NCBI GenBank assembly: GCA_018287875.1
Contig: JAGVVL010000001.1
Span: 2,480,001 to 2,544,000, forward strand
DNA from: Nigrospora sphaerica
Taxonomy: Eukaryota > Ascomycota > Sordariomycetes > Amphisphaeriales > Apiosporaceae
Direction: 5' to 3'
Length of the DNA stretch: 64,000 nt
A program made the translations under genes and the position numbers. The notes under the pieces are model-generated. The model saw nothing but the letters and a program-made list of their open reading frames with translations. It ran no database searches and was not told where the DNA came from. Each line of letters begins with the position of its first letter. Position 1 is the stretch's first letter. Shown here one piece after another: positions 32,991 to 46,497 of this stretch.

Positions 32991-34730
32991 TTTTGCGGCG
33001 GGGTCGTCGGAAACTGCGGGAAGACTTGGGACACGATTCCGGAGAGAAAAAACAATGCAGCAAATGGAGCGTGGCTGTCGCGATGTTGAGACCGGGTGAG
33101 GACAAGCAAGACGAAGGCGGAGGAAACTTTGGAACTCCAGAAAATTTCGAACTCCCAATGCGCCCAACTAGCGCAGCTCCGGAATCCGACCGGGTCCTTG
33201 TCGAGTGGCGGTTAGAATCTGTTTAATTGGCCGGTTTTGCAGGTCATCACCCCGCTCCACCCGAGCCAGTCCGCGGGTGTTTATCGATAGCCCCGGCCCG
33301 GCTTGGGGGGGGGGCTTATCGATAGGTACATGCTACGTGATATCCCTACATGTAGGTAGGGTACCTAGTTACACACTTCATGGTTGGACGTCCTGCCGGA
33401 GTATATCTGGATGCTACAAGCACCCAATCGCGGATTCAGAGTCTCGTGTCAAGGCAACTAGCCGAATGGGCTCCATTGCCGCCGCTTATGCTTAATCTCT
33501 TCCGTTTGTCATGAGAAAGATTAAACAAAAAGATGATGCAGGAGCTGCTCCCCGCCGAAAGAATCCCGGTCCGGCCCCGTGCGAGCCAGTTCAGCGTGGC
33601 ATCTAGCATGCTTCGACAACCAATAGCGTGGGATACCACCACCCTCGGAGCCGAGGCGCGAGGATGGCGACAACTTGACGGGGTACATGTATTAAAACAC
33701 CTACGCCTCCCTTCGACCACTTATTCTTTCGAGTCCCAAACTTAGTACCCATCATGGCTACTTGAAATACTTTAACCGGCTATACGCAGACCGTTCCCCC
33801 GTGTTGTCGGCTCTCAGGCATGTGTCTTGGTTAATAAGGTGCTTACATACAATGCCCGAGGCAACACCGTATTTACCTTGTCACACCCAACCCTTTTTTC
33901 TTCTTCTTGTTTCCCTCTCCCCATGCCTGGGTGAGGTGAAGAAGGCCGCGAACAGCCACATGAATATGTCGGTTATTTCAGCTGCCCCGTCCCAGAGCGC
34001 TGTCCAAAGATGCCCATTAACCCAGCTCGACGAGAGCTTGATATTGACGCCAGTACCAATATACCCCACCCCACGAGCCTCTTTAGTTTTTCTTGTGCCC
34101 CCGTTCCTCGTATCACCGCCCATCCCATCCGATTCATTTTACATGTGTTCGCGAAAGCCTCAGGACCCCCTCCCTTCCGCCCCGAAAATGGCATAGAAAC
34201 AGAATGGGTATATAAGTACGCCTCCCAAAGTCCCGAGCTGGGAATTAGACAACAAAACAGAGACAGGCTGTCGTCCCTGGACAAACCCTGCCTACTCAGC
34301 CGTTTGCTTGCCGGCGAGCCCCACGGCCAATCTCGCCGTGGCGCAATACCGACTGGTTTTCGAGAAACATAACGAACGTTCCGCAACAAAATCGGTTTTG
34401 GATGTTCGCCGCTAGGTGCTTTCGAGTCGTCGACTGGGCCGCAGCGACGGGGTGCCGGTGGCTTGGAGCCGCCAGGTCGCAGACATGACCTGGCGCAAAG
34501 CGTCCTACGCCACTGCCCGGCTGCCCAGGTCCGAAAGGCCCCCGTCGCGCGCAATACATGTCAGGGGCGACGGGGGGGGAGGAGGGGGCCTTGGATCCCG
34601 CACTGGCCATTCCGGCGGGAGCCTGGACAGGTTCGCGGGCCGCCTTCCGATACGGGCTGATCGCAACCGCCGAAGGTCACAGCGGTGGCCAATGTGCGCC
34701 GCGGGCGGCGTGTCAGCCAAGTGGAAGCCC
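32991..34730. other. RRM-gene upstream region and bHLH-gene 3' flank
   Basis: 1.7 kb without a supportable gene. It contains a pair of palindromic TTATCGATAG sites (33281-33325) and TAGGTA/TACCTA-rich sequence at about 33350-33372. An open frame at 33762-34196 (+) has no domain character. Confidence 0.5.
33281..33325. promoter_or_regulatory. Two TTATCGATAG palindromic double-GATA sites
   Basis: TTATCGATAG occurs at 33281-33290 and again at 33316-33325. Each copy holds a GATA-factor core on both strands (GATAG and, reversed, GATAA), giving four cores in 45 bp, about 290-335 bp upstream of the RRM gene start. Confidence 0.4.
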
Positions 34731-36309
34731 TTAGAACCGATTTGGTCGCTGCGCGTCGTATTGAACGCCTACCATCTGCTCCGGCATGGTGGGCAGGTTG
34801 CCGCTCAAAGACCGCAGAGGTGGGAGTTCCTGCTTGGACGCATTGCCGTTGTATACGCCTTGCTGAGCATACGGATCAGCTGAAGGCTGCGAAGACACCT
34901 GGTGGTTGGCGGGACCTTGACCGGCGGACTGGCTGGACAATGTTCGCAACTGCGCGTTTTCGACCCGTAGCCGTTCGATCTCGCGGCGCATGCTGTCCGA
35001 CTCCTGCGCCGAGGAGTGGTAGTGGTTTGAGAGCTGTTTGATATGGTCCTGCAGGCGTTGGTGTTCGGCGATGGCTTTTCCCTGGTCAGCACCGCCAACC
35101 ACCTCGTCTCGAGACTGATGACCAACGACATACCTTTGGTTAGGATTTCCCACTTGGAGGCTTTGGAGCCGCGCTCTTGGGGCATCAAGTCCCGCAGCTG
35201 CTCGAAAAGCTCCTTCATCTCGGTGCGACGCTTGCGTTCGGCCAGTTTGTGGCTGACTCGCAGTTCCGGGGTCCGACTGTAGGGCTGTGCCGCCGAGTGC
35301 GGGCTCGATTCCTCGCTGTGGAGATCGACTAGCTGTTTGTGTTGAAGCGAGTGGTGGTGCACAGCAGGGAAGTCGGTCGAGACGCTGGACATGCGCTGGT
35401 ACTCCGAGGCGAGGCCGTCGTCCAGACGCCGCTGCCCGGGAGGTAACCGCGACTCGGTGGTGAATTGGCTGCTGGCAATGGACTCGGTGATACTGCTCCG
35501 CCGCGAGTCGTACAAGGTGGGTGCGCCCGGGTCCTCGGGGAACGCCCATGCCTGGCCCTTTGTCGGTTCCGCCGCCCTCGCTATCGTGCTGGTGGCCGGC
35601 CCCGTAATAGCCGGCGCGGTCCGGACGCCCTTGGGGTGCCCGTCTGGGGTGCGATCGGCACCGGGTTGGTACCCATTGGAGATGCGGTGAATCGAGAGGT
35701 TGTCCAGGCCCCCGCGGGGGTTACGCTGCTGCGCCAAGGTCCCTTGTATTGAAGTGGTCGAGTGGTTGTGGCTGGCGTAGGGCGAGCCGCCTAGCCGCAT
35801 CTCGCCGAAGCCCTGGTTGATCCGGCTGTCGACGCTCTCGCGGCGCGAATCGGACCCCATGCCCAAGCCCATGCCCACGCCCAGCGAGCCGCCGTTGGCG
35901 CCAACATCCATGGAATGTGGCCGAGGGGCAAAGCCGGCGCTGCCCGGGGTGGTGGGCGACACCATGGAGGTGATGCTCATGCTGCCGGCGGGCGACTGCA
36001 GGGACTGGGCGTGCATGTGGGTGCTGGTGGGTGAGGGCGTTTTGTCGGTGGAATGGTAGCCCGTCGAGGACGACGTGGTACTGGGGCTCAGGACGTGAAT
36101 GCCGACGCCCGAGGCGGTCGAAGTATCTGGAAGGCGGGAGTCAGCCAGGGCCTGGGAGGGTTGCGATTCACGCGGGGCGACGTACGTTTGCTCGAGGCGT
36201 CTGTACTGGAGAAGTATGCCGAGTCACGGTTCTCCTCGGGGTTCAGCACGCCAGCCAGCCCCGCGGGCAGCTTCTGCGAGGCGTGCTGCTGCTGCTGCTC
36301 GTTCGCCAT
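34731..36309 (-). CDS. bHLH-zipper transcription factor
   Basis: Basic helix-loop-helix DNA-binding regulator. Minus-strand exons are 36309-36186, 36126-35134 and 35074-34731 (two 59-bp introns), giving 486 residues. The N-terminal two thirds is disordered (Gln, Ser, Thr, Pro, Gly-rich). The basic region SHKLAERKRRTEMK starts at about residue 333 and has the Glu and Arg residues (E-R-x-R-R) that recognise CANNTG E-boxes. Helix 1, the loop QERGSKASK and helix 2 (WEILTKAIAEHQRLQDHI) follow. A heptad-type segment rich in Leu/Met/Ile (about 384-420) continues helix 2 as a zipper. The second intron uses an uncommon AAAAG acceptor; only this join keeps frame and gives EILTKAIAEH. The ortholog is not recognised. 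A very long gene-free region lies upstream. Confidence 0.9.
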
Positions 36310-37876
36310 GTCGGGTTGGTGCGGGCACGGGAGACTAGATCACCGTGGCGTGCGAGGCGAGGGAAGCGGAGCGAGGTTCTCGATCACCTAAGTATGTATG
36401 TATGCGACGGGACGACAAGGTGGGCGACGCGGGTGACGGGCGCTCCTACTGGCGATGATGGCTCATTGGGTTCGGGCACGGAGGGTGGGTAGGGTTCCTG
36501 CCGATAGCTGGACTGGGACCCGTGGTATGGAGAGAGAGAGAGAGACGTAGTGGGAGGAGTATAGGAAACAGTTAAACTCGAAGTGTCGACATGGACATCG
36601 GGCCCAGTAGCAAAGTGGGTGCGCGAGCGGACGGTGGGAGCCCGGTATAACGGCAGCAAGGTAGGGACGAGCAGGCAAAGGTAGGGAGGGTATGGTAAGG
36701 CAAGTATGGTATGTATGGTACGGTATGGATACTCCTAGAGGGGGTGTGGGTGTGGGTTATGGGCGTGTAGCTCCGGACAGACGAAAGAAGGGCGTCACGG
36801 TGGTCGGGACGGGCTGCGTCACTCGGGTCGGCCAATGGAGCCAACAACAACAAAAAGATTCAGAGGTGCAGATTGGCTCTGGAGGAGGATGGAGATGAGG
36901 GGCGGGGAGGGAGGGAGGAAACGTTAAAAGAGGTGAGCGACAGCAACGTGCCAGAGACGCCAACTCTGCCTCCTCTCCGGTGGACTTCCAGATTGAGAAG
37001 TTTTAGACAGTAGGGGGGGCGGGAAGGGGGGGGGGGGGAGTGGGAGTGGGAGGGACCAAGTTCTAAATCCGCCAGCCAGCCCAGTCCAGCCCAGCAGGAC
37101 AATGATGGACTGTCAAGTGTCGAGTCGCTCTCATCACTCAATTCCTTCATTCCCCCCCTCTCTCTGTCTTTTCTGTTTCTCGGCTTTTTCTTTTGACTGT
37201 CACTCGTCACTCACAGCCGTACCCTCTCCTCCTGGACCACCCATCCCTCCGCCCCCCGGCCCCCTCTCCCTCTCCCATGCGGATACATGCTTGTACATGC
37301 GTATAGGCGTACCCGGCACATACCACATATATACACGCACTCACACACTCACACACTCACATATACAAGCACACACATATACACGCTTTCACACTCGCGC
37401 ACACACGTGTATACACACTAGTAGGTACGCATATGTGGCAAGGGACAGGCCTGGTCGAGGTCGAGGCGAGGGACCCCGGCCGGGAAGCTGGGCCAGACAA
37501 CCCCAGAGTAGCGAGGGCGCGGAACGGCAGGTGAACTGGCCGGTCCTTGAGACTGCAGCTGCTGGCTGGTGGTAGCTCGTGCTGGTGGGTGGTGATGGTG
37601 GGAGGGAGCGACAGGGACAGGGACAGGGTCAGGGTCACTTGGGAGGGGTCTCCGGGCCACCCACGCGCGCACACACGCACACACGCAGAATAGACACGCA
37701 GACACGGGCGGGCGGGCGGGCAGACAGGCAGAAGGCGGGAGAGGTAAGAGGGAGAGACATCCACAAAAAAGAGAGGAAGAGGGCGAGAGGCTGACTGATG
37801 GCTGGCTGGCTGGCTGGAAGCCAGACCACAGACGCCCATGCAAAGCGACAGACAATGGGAAAGTACGCACACGCAT

Positions 37877-37880
<4 letters not shown>

Positions 37881-37929
<49 letters not shown>
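37881..37929. repeat. (AC)24 microsatellite
   Basis: Uninterrupted AC repeat, followed by imperfect CA-rich sequence to about 37965. It generates Thr/His and Cys/Val pseudo-proteins in the open frames of both strands. Confidence 0.95.
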
Positions 37930-37933
<4 letters not shown>

Positions 37934-40340
37934 CACACACACAAACACACACATACATCCACACATACGCCCACGATGAGCTTCCGGCCTCTAGCCTGTG
38001 GACATATGTACGGCGGACGGATAATCCAGGCCTTCCCTTCCCTGGCCACGGCCTCCACCCAGCTGCACATGCAATCGTGCCTATTAGCTGGACAATGCAT
38101 CGGGTACTTCCCTGAGCAAAAGCCGTCGCATGGCTCTTGGGCGCAGAGTGGGCCGAAGGCTACCTGGAGGGTCGGTAGGGAGTACAGCCGAGCCCAGGAT
38201 TTTCCTCTAGCGCTATGCAGAGAGACGCGCAAGGCGGCCCTAGTGCTTGCTTTTTCCTCGTGGCGGCCGCGAGTACCCAGCACCTCTGGTCCGAGTCTCC
38301 CACGAGCACCCCCTGTCGTCGTGCGCCGCTGTGGAGACGGCGCGAGGGCCTCTCTGTCGCTGTGGATGGAGGGGGACATGGGGCATGGGCATGGGCATCT
38401 CGCTCCGCCGCCAGGTAAGCGGTACATGGGGCCGCCTGCTCCCGTTTCGCTGGCCTCGCTGACGGGCTGGCGGGCGGGCTTCCCAGCACACGCAGCACAT
38501 CGCCCACAAGGTTTCGAGGCGCGGGTGCAGCAAGCCGACGAGTACTCGTACGGAGAAAGCTGGAGGTTACGTGGGACACCTCGGCACCAGCCAGCTGGCC
38601 CGCGACAAAATTGGAAGAAGACGAGCAGGAGAAAATAGACCCTGGGCTTCCCGGGGGGGGCACAGATGGGGTGAGTTTGCGTGTGTATGTGTGCTCCTTG
38701 CCAGCTAACCTGTTGCCGATCTGGATGGACGAACATCTGGAGGGACAAATATCTGGAGGAGCGAACATTACATAGAAAGTAGTAGGCGTCACCGCGACTG
38801 GTAGAGGCGGGCTCCGAGGTGTTAAATAGTTATGATCCCGTCCCCTCGTATCCCATCACCGTCCCCATATGAGTATGCGAGCGAGTGAGGAGGGGTGATG
38901 GAAGTGCGGTAGGTGACATGTTGCGAGCGAGCCATGAGGTTGAGTGGCTGGGCTGGATACATACCACGCATATTACTTACCTACCTCGCAATGGACACAC
39001 GCATACGTCCCATCCATACTGCTACATGAATGCGCATACACGCACTCTCGCGGGATACCCACACCCCACACACACGGAGACACATACACATACACATGCG
39101 CACATGCGCACAGACAGGGCCACCCACCGACTAGTCACCACCTTTTACCACATTGCATATTTATGTATGTAGCAGTACGCAGACACATACACACACCCCT
39201 ACATGCATGCCTCACCTCTGATCGGCCCCCTCCAACATTACACAAACGTTGTACACACGTGGAAAGGTCCTTGGGGGATCGGTGCTGACAGGCACAGGCA
39301 ACTCAAGCGAGCCAGCCCAGCCCCATCCTGGAGCTTGTTGGTCTTTTTGCCGGGCCAGCGTCGAGCCCGCCAGCACGCTAGTTCGTGAGCGTCCCTTCAC
39401 CCCAGCACCACCCCTCCCGCCAACGCCAGCCGGCGGTTTTAAACTCGTTATGCGATGGCACGCCTACGACACGACCGCGATGATGTGGTGCTGAGCGACA
39501 AGACACAGAATTAAGATTCATCCGCTTCTCTGCCATGCCATGGGTATGAGGTACTTTGTACGCGCGGGTGGCGAGGGCCCGGGACAGCTCCCCACCCCCC
39601 GCACCTTCACTCCCTTCCTCTTTCTTTCTCCGCCCCCCAAGGGCGCTCTCGTGATTCGTCCTCGTGTGGGGTCATGATGAAAAACGATTGTGCGACCGTG
39701 GATGGTAAGAAGTAATGAGAAGAAGAAAAGGCCAATAGTCGTCGGCCGTGCTGATCCAGGCCACCGCGGCCTTTGGTTGTCGAGCAGTCTCGACGGTCCC
39801 AGGCCTTCCTCCGATTGGGGAGACGCGACGATTGGCACCCGACCCGGGAGGCCCCAGTACTTACATAAGACTGTGCACTATTGTTCTCATTACATGTGCT
39901 GCGTTTATGGCTGGCGTGGTCGCAGACGGCCGGCCAGTCTGACCGGCTGTCAAACCCTTTCCCACCTTCTTGAGCTGGTCGAGTCGTGTGATCAATCTCC
40001 TCGAGCAATGCCTACGAAGTATACGTCGGGCTCGTCGGTGGGAGGGGGCACGCTCGCAGCGGGTGGATGGAAACGCGCGAGAGAGAAAGAGAGAGAGGGG
40101 GGCAGCAGTTCCATGATTCGCGTGAATTGGGCCGGCACGCCAGGCCGCGCGCTTTTGGTTTCGTCGATCATACCAAAAAGCCGTGGCCAAGGTTTCTTCA
40201 GCCGCCAGCTTGAACAGAGGCCGTTCGCGCAGTGCACACCCCCAACGGCAGCGAGATCAAACCGCAGTGAAGCATCGCGTCGAGGCAGGGCCACGCTGGG
40301 CAAAAAAGCAAGCCGGCAGGGCCCGGGGCCAGGGCCAGCC

Positions 40341-40373
40341 TTCTTCTTCTTCTTCTTCTTCTTCTTCTTCTTC
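40341..40373. repeat. (TTC)11 microsatellite
   Basis: Eleven perfect TTC units in the gene-free region. Confidence 0.95.
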
Positions 40374-42240
40374 CCCTCCCCTTCTTCCAGCCAGGGGGGC
40401 TCCTCCCGCGGCAGCACCAACACATGCGGGCGCGCGCGTGCGCCCGCACACCCTCTTTTGACCGATGTTCTGCCACCGCCTGCTTTACCTAATCGAATGC
40501 CTTGGATCTTCCCGCCGCCACGTGAGATGTAGGTGAGTCGGAGTCGTGTGGTCGTAGGGTGCTCGGTAGGGCACTAGCGAAGCAAGTCGTGCGGGAGCTG
40601 CTGTGCTAGGGGTAGGGTATGCTGCTACAGGCAGGGGTACTTGTCCGCATCCTACTAGGCCGATGGAGCGCTGCCATGTGCCACTCCTGCGGCTTGGGGT
40701 TCGGAGGGGGGGAAAGGGCAGGGGGGGGGAGCAGGAACCTGCGGTACGTGGTACGGAGTACTCGAGGCACAGCGCGAGAGCACCCACGTAGCGCCATGTG
40801 CCCTTCCGGTGACCGGGATAGGGACCTTCTCAAAGTTACCTAGAAACTGGATGGGGGTTCCCCTACCATCGTACCCGGGGCCCATTAGGTACGGAGAGTA
40901 TCCAGCATGGACACCAGGGGTCCCCCTAGACCCCCTCCAGTGGACCGACTGGTCTTTATTCAGGCTCGGGCAATAGGCAAGGAACACGCGAGACGGGACC
41001 GCCACGATTGGTCTACTCGTATCTTGCAGCAATGGACGATCCGCTGGGATCTGGGAGCAGGAACCACTTCGATATGACAAACATTTGGCCTGAGCAGAGC
41101 GCACGGCGAGACGCTCTTTTTCTCCGCCCTGGTCCACGGCTACCATACTCCATAGGAACCATGGTTTACGACCTGTGGCCCAGGTACCTACGGCATATGG
41201 CGTACCTGATGGCGTGGTTACGGATGGCGGTAAGCAGTACCTACTTTCTTTAACCTCCACGAGTATTATCAGGGGATGACGGTACGTCATCCGGGTTAGT
41301 GGTGACCGACGGCGTCGGCGTCCATGCCGCTCCCTGCTCCCTGCCCGGTACCTTGTGCGCCCGCCGTCCAGACGTTCGTATGTACTATATGTTGGAGGCA
41401 AGAGCTGGCCGGCTGAAGGATGCAGGTACCGAAGCGACATGATACTTGAACCGCCTAGGGTTGGGCCAAGAGGCCTCACCCACCCTCCACAGGGCCGGCC
41501 GCCCATCACGGCCAGCTTACACAGCCGGCAAAGCAACAGCTGGCCACTCGGTCAGCCTGGCGTGCCGGACGAAGCTGGCGACTCGAGTCATACGGCTCGG
41601 GTGTTACGGATCGGTGCGTTTGTTCAAAGTTTGCTAGGCCGGCAGGCAGTGGCCGGTCGGCTTCTGCTGGCCCTGTCCTCGTACCGTGTCCCAGCACAGA
41701 CAGAAGGTCTTATTCTCCAAGTTAAAGAGGCCATAGCAAACGGCCCTCCGGCCAGGGTCTCACCGGGGGCCAACGCCAGGCAGGTCGCGCGGGTTTGTAC
41801 ATGATGCGCGCGGGTCTAGGCGGCGGGGGGTGTAACCAGCCGGGCCAGTTTCCTTTGCCAGTTCCTCATTGCCGAGCGTCTATCTCTGTTCCTTTGCGAG
41901 CCTCGGCTAAGGACAGTAGTCGATGTTGAACAGAGATTGCTGCCGATCGTCAGAGATTGCTCTCTGGCGGGACATGGGACGACGACGGCACAGGTAGGAG
42001 CCGCAGAAAAAGCCGGGGAGCCGAGGGGGGGACAGCGGCTCTACCACCACCCGACAGTAGTCTAGTGTGGTTGGGACGCTGCCCAAAAGTGCCTGCCCCG
42101 GGACTGGCTAGGGCAGTACAGCTACTTGGCGAGCTTGGTTAGAATCGTCAGGTCGATGTGGATGCCCAGGGTGAGATTGTGGATGAGGTGGGCCCCGGAC
42201 TTCATAATGGGCGACGACGAGCTGATCGAGATTTCTCTCG

Positions 42241-42254
42241 TACGGAGTACCGTA
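42241..42254. repeat. Palindromic TACGGAGTACCGTA motif
   Basis: Inverted repeat TACGG-AGTA-CCGTA. Its left nine bases (TACGGAGTA) recur at 25180-25188, 40752-40760 and 56993-57001, always between genes. Confidence 0.5.
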
Positions 42255-45200
42255 TCGGCCCCAGTACGGATTGAGCTGTGCCCTATCCGTACGAAAATGT
42301 GATTCCAACCAACCTGAGCCGTCACCTCCATCCCATGCCCCCTCCCCCATCCCCTCCCCCGTCCCATCCACGCAGCCCGTCTGCCACGGGATTGATCGTC
42401 GTGATGGATGAACGGACGGGCAGGTTATCAGTCATTCCCCCCTCTCCTCCCCCTCCCAGCCCATCGTCGTCAGATACGATGACGGTCGATGTGTGGAGGC
42501 ACGTTCCATTCGGCGGTTCAGGGCAAAGCACGTCAACGGGGTGCTAAGACCCCTTTGCCGGCAAAACATGACCGGAACCGACCGGCGTGTGCGCGCTGCA
42601 TCGTCACACACCCCTTGGGGCTGGCCTGGACTGGCCTGGCGTTCCGACGAAAACTGGTTGGGGAAGGAGTTCCGGCAGGTACCCGGCCCAGCGCTCCGTT
42701 CACGTCCATATTTGGGATCATTATGAGATATGTCGGTAGGCGTTACGGAGCACATACGCTTGGCCAGACTCCATAGCCCGATGGATACGGTCCCTTCTCC
42801 CCCTCCATTGGAAGCTACCCGTCCAATGGGCGGCACCCCCAGGGGAGAGGGACGGAGGGACTCGGTGCCTGCCACTGCCACGCAACCTGGGATTTCTGTC
42901 TGGGATGGCTACTACTAGAGGTTGCTGATGGCGGACCGAAGCGGGAGCAAATATGGTGGCCGCCGAACGGCCAATCTTACCCGGAATACCACTTCCTGCG
43001 CACGGTGATCCATGCCGCTCCCGAGGCGCTGCACCTTAGTGGCTCTCCAGAACCACCAGCCATATTACCCAGCCGGCTAGCATAGCGGTTCGCGTGGCAC
43101 CTCGCCGGTATTATGGGAACCACCAACGACCAAGCAACGTTGCGGTCCCTTTGCCTTTGTGCCCGTCTGATGCTGCTCCACGTGGGAATCGGCAGGTGGA
43201 TAGCATATGGGAAACCCATCGGACCAGCCAACGACAACCCGCTCAGTAAGTGATATCTGACTCTGACCAACCCCCCCCTAATTGCTTCGTATCCGTCAAA
43301 GTATCCTTAGATTCATGGACGGGAAGTCGGGTACTTACTTACATATGTGATACCAAACACCCCGGCCACGCCCCCACGTCTCTTTTTTTTCCTCTTTACC
43401 CGTGAGGCAGTAGCGGCGGAGTGTACATCAGTCTTGTTCCCTCCTCTCTCATTTTCGTGGCTGCCAGCCCCAACGCACTATAATAAACTTCTACGAACTT
43501 GGTCTAGGTTGGGAGGGAAAAAAAAAAGAAGTCCTTACTCACTTATTACTAGCACCGTGCTCTTCTAACCAGACGTCCACGTCTCGGCCGTCGCCAGCCA
43601 AACCCACTGTGGAATGCTCCATAAGCCTGCACTAGGTAGAAAGTACTCGCTGAAGGGCTACTCTTCACGCCAACATGCCTAGATCGCCGGCCAGTAACCA
43701 CCCGTGCGGATACCGAGTACAATACAGTCCGCAGTACTTACCGCACGTGTCGCGTCGCCGGGATCCGGTACGGCTTCAGGAACGACTTGGGACGGACGCA
43801 CGCCTGCAGGCGCCCACCATTTGGGTGCCCGTTGGCCCATGGGACGACGCAAAAACCCGGCTGGGGCCCATCCGCTAATTCGTCATAATGCTTTGAACGA
43901 CAATAGCCGCAGCGTTGCCCGCGCCATTTCGGAGCCGCCCTCCGTTCCGCAATGCAAATAAAGAAATATTACCTCCGTACCTCATTCTCGACTTAGTTGC
44001 TCCCCGTCCATTGCGTACGGTGGGGATCTGACCGAGTTGCGCGGTTGGCCACTTTGGCTTCTTTCTCTCTTTCTTTTTCTCTTTCGCTTTCTCTCCTCTC
44101 TTTCGGCTTTGCTTTCGGCCCCCCCCCCCGAGCTCCTCCAGTCACCTCTTTTTTGGTCCTCTCAGGTTATCTCCCGTCTACCGACCTCCCCGCCCATTCC
44201 TACGCATCTCACACGTGCATGCGGGCTGTTCGTTGGTTTGTCGGTCGGCGCTTGGCTGATCTAGCGTAGCGGCCGGCCCCTTGTGGATAATGATCTGGGA
44301 GTTCCCTTTTCTCTCTCCGGTGTGGAGATTCCGCCGAGAGCCAACGTGGCGTTTCAGACGTGGCCCGGGTTCCCTCGGCCAAAATATGACGGCAGGCCCC
44401 GGGATCGGGCCTGCTGCCATGCTTGTTTCTTCTTCTTCTCAGATCCTGTGCATGCAACTTAGCGCACATCGCCCGTGTCTGCATGCTCGGACACGCCTTG
44501 ACGACTTTACTTTCGCCCCCGTCTCCCGGCGCTACTCGACCAGGTGCCTGTCTAGGCGTATGACGAAGCGACGCCTTGTGCCCATACTGTGTATCACGGG
44601 CGGCCAGCCTCTCTACGCCCATACATCCACGGTGGCCGCTGAAAAGAAGCAAGGCCCTGCACCCGCCTCGCAGCCGCCGGCGACTGATTAGTGATTAGTG
44701 AATCCGCTCCGCCCAAGTACCTGCTTATAGTGGCCGGCACCACACGTAGCTCGAATCCTGCCGAAGCCACGCGAGACATGCAGAAGCAAGAAAAGCGGCA
44801 CAAGAGCTAAGTACCTGTACCGCGGCGCGAACCCAGGGAATGGTGGCCGCTGAGAGAGCTGCCAGGTCAAGCCAGCCATGTAGCCGCACGTCCTGACGCT
44901 CATGGGCAGACACCCTGACGACCGACTGGGCATGTAGGCTTCCCGTCATCGGAGATCATGCCAGATCGTGGCACAGCGTGGCTATACTCATCCGTAGGAA
45001 CCCAGCCCGTCGGTTCCTCCATGAGAAGCGCCCAACCGATCGGCATGGCCTCGGCCTCTAGAGCTGGACTTGCCTTCTCGGTTAGTCTCACACATGGACG
45101 TCAGCATTGTTCTGTATGGCCCGAGTGAGGCTGTAGTCCCGTGGTTCTCGCCCGGGTTCCCCTGACCAGCCATGGATAGCTCTTCAGCTCGTGTCCAAAA

Positions 45201-46479
45201 CGCCTGCTCCAAAAGCAATGGCAGTGTGGCCGTGGGAAAGATAGATGCTGCAGACAGCAGGCGCATCGGGCCTCCGGCCGCTATTTCCCAGCTGGCGTGG
45301 ACTCCCGTTCGTTTCTTTTCCGGCCCCTCCTGGCCCCTTCGCCAGACAAGGGCCGTAACGGTTGCTGGCGGAGATGCCACGCCTCTGCGGGCCCATGCTT
45401 GTCGTTGGAAACGAAACCACGCCCCCCAGCGCATGAACTACGGAACACCCATTGCCATGTGGTTGCATGACCATGACAGCCTCGAGCTCCGATCTAGTAA
45501 CTAGGTTGTTTTTTTTTTTCTTCCTTTTTTTCTCCCCTCTATTCGGCTCTCTTGCTTGCCATTCGTCCGCCCCGGGCGGCAGCCAAGCGTTCGGCCTGGC
45601 CGCCCAGTGACACACGACCATCGTCACCGAGACAAGGAAGTTCGCTCCTGTTTTTCCTCCCCTCCCCGAGTCCGGTTTTCGCGCGCGAATTTCCCATCCC
45701 ACAGGCGGAGACACGTAAGTCGGCCCATCCGAGGCGCGTGGAATGCCCGGTTTTTTAACCCTGCATGCGGGAACCCTCACGGCGGGAAACTGGGGTCTCC
45801 CCTCTACACGATATATATCAAGCAGCGCGGGCTAGAAGTGATCGCCCAGGCCCGCGGCTGCCGGAGGGGCCTGGCGGCTGAGAAGAAGTGCGCCAGTATG
45901 GTCAGAAGGGGGGCGGTGTGCCACCTAAGCCCCCTTCGTCCAGGTATGTATCCGTAGATTCGCGACTACAGGTGGTTGCCACGCCGTACCCTCTCAGCGT
46001 AGGGAGAGAGGGGGGAGAGGGCCCAGTTGCATACGCAGTTCGGTTTCTGTCCCTCCTCTCCAGCATACCCATGGCAGCCATGGCTACATATGTGTAAGCC
46101 CTAGAACCGGGTCCCTCGGAGCCTTCCGGTAGGGCTCCACTCTGCGTGCTCTTGACTTTGGGGTCAACAAAGCGATCGAGTAGTATTCAGGCGCTTGGCT
46201 GGCAGCTCGGCAGGGTGGTCGGCTGACCCGGCTCTGGGGTGGGGGGGATGGTCGGACAAGTGACTCGCGGCACCTGGCCGCCCGAGGCGTCCTTTTTGCC
46301 CACCAGCCCAAGGCTAAGCCCTCCGCCGAGGTCCGTGACGATAGCCGGCCGTCTCAGGGCCGACGTCGAGGGGCCGCCGTCTCGGCTTGTTCGAGTCATC
46401 GTTCTCGTCTGAACCCGGGCCGCCGTTTCCGGTTCGGGAGTGGAGGAGAGGGGAGGAGGGCACACCCTACAGGAAGGTT

Positions 46480-46497
46480 GGGGGGGGGGGGGGGGGG
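46480..46497. repeat. G18 homopolymer run
   Basis: Eighteen consecutive G in a G-rich segment. It could form a G-quadruplex, and the exact length is the kind of site where assemblies err. Confidence 0.85.

Noticed and set aside
33762..34196. 144-codon plus-strand frame with hydrophobic stretches
   Set aside because: No recognisable family, unsupported start, and lies in a low-coding-character 3' flank.
37357..38748. 463-codon minus-strand open frame over the AC microsatellite
   Set aside because: Its central part is a Cys/Val repeat made only by the (AC)n tract; flanks lack protein character.
40655..41536. 293-codon minus-strand open frame in the gene-free region
   Set aside because: No conserved motif, no splice-supported extension, composition like the other random frames of the region.
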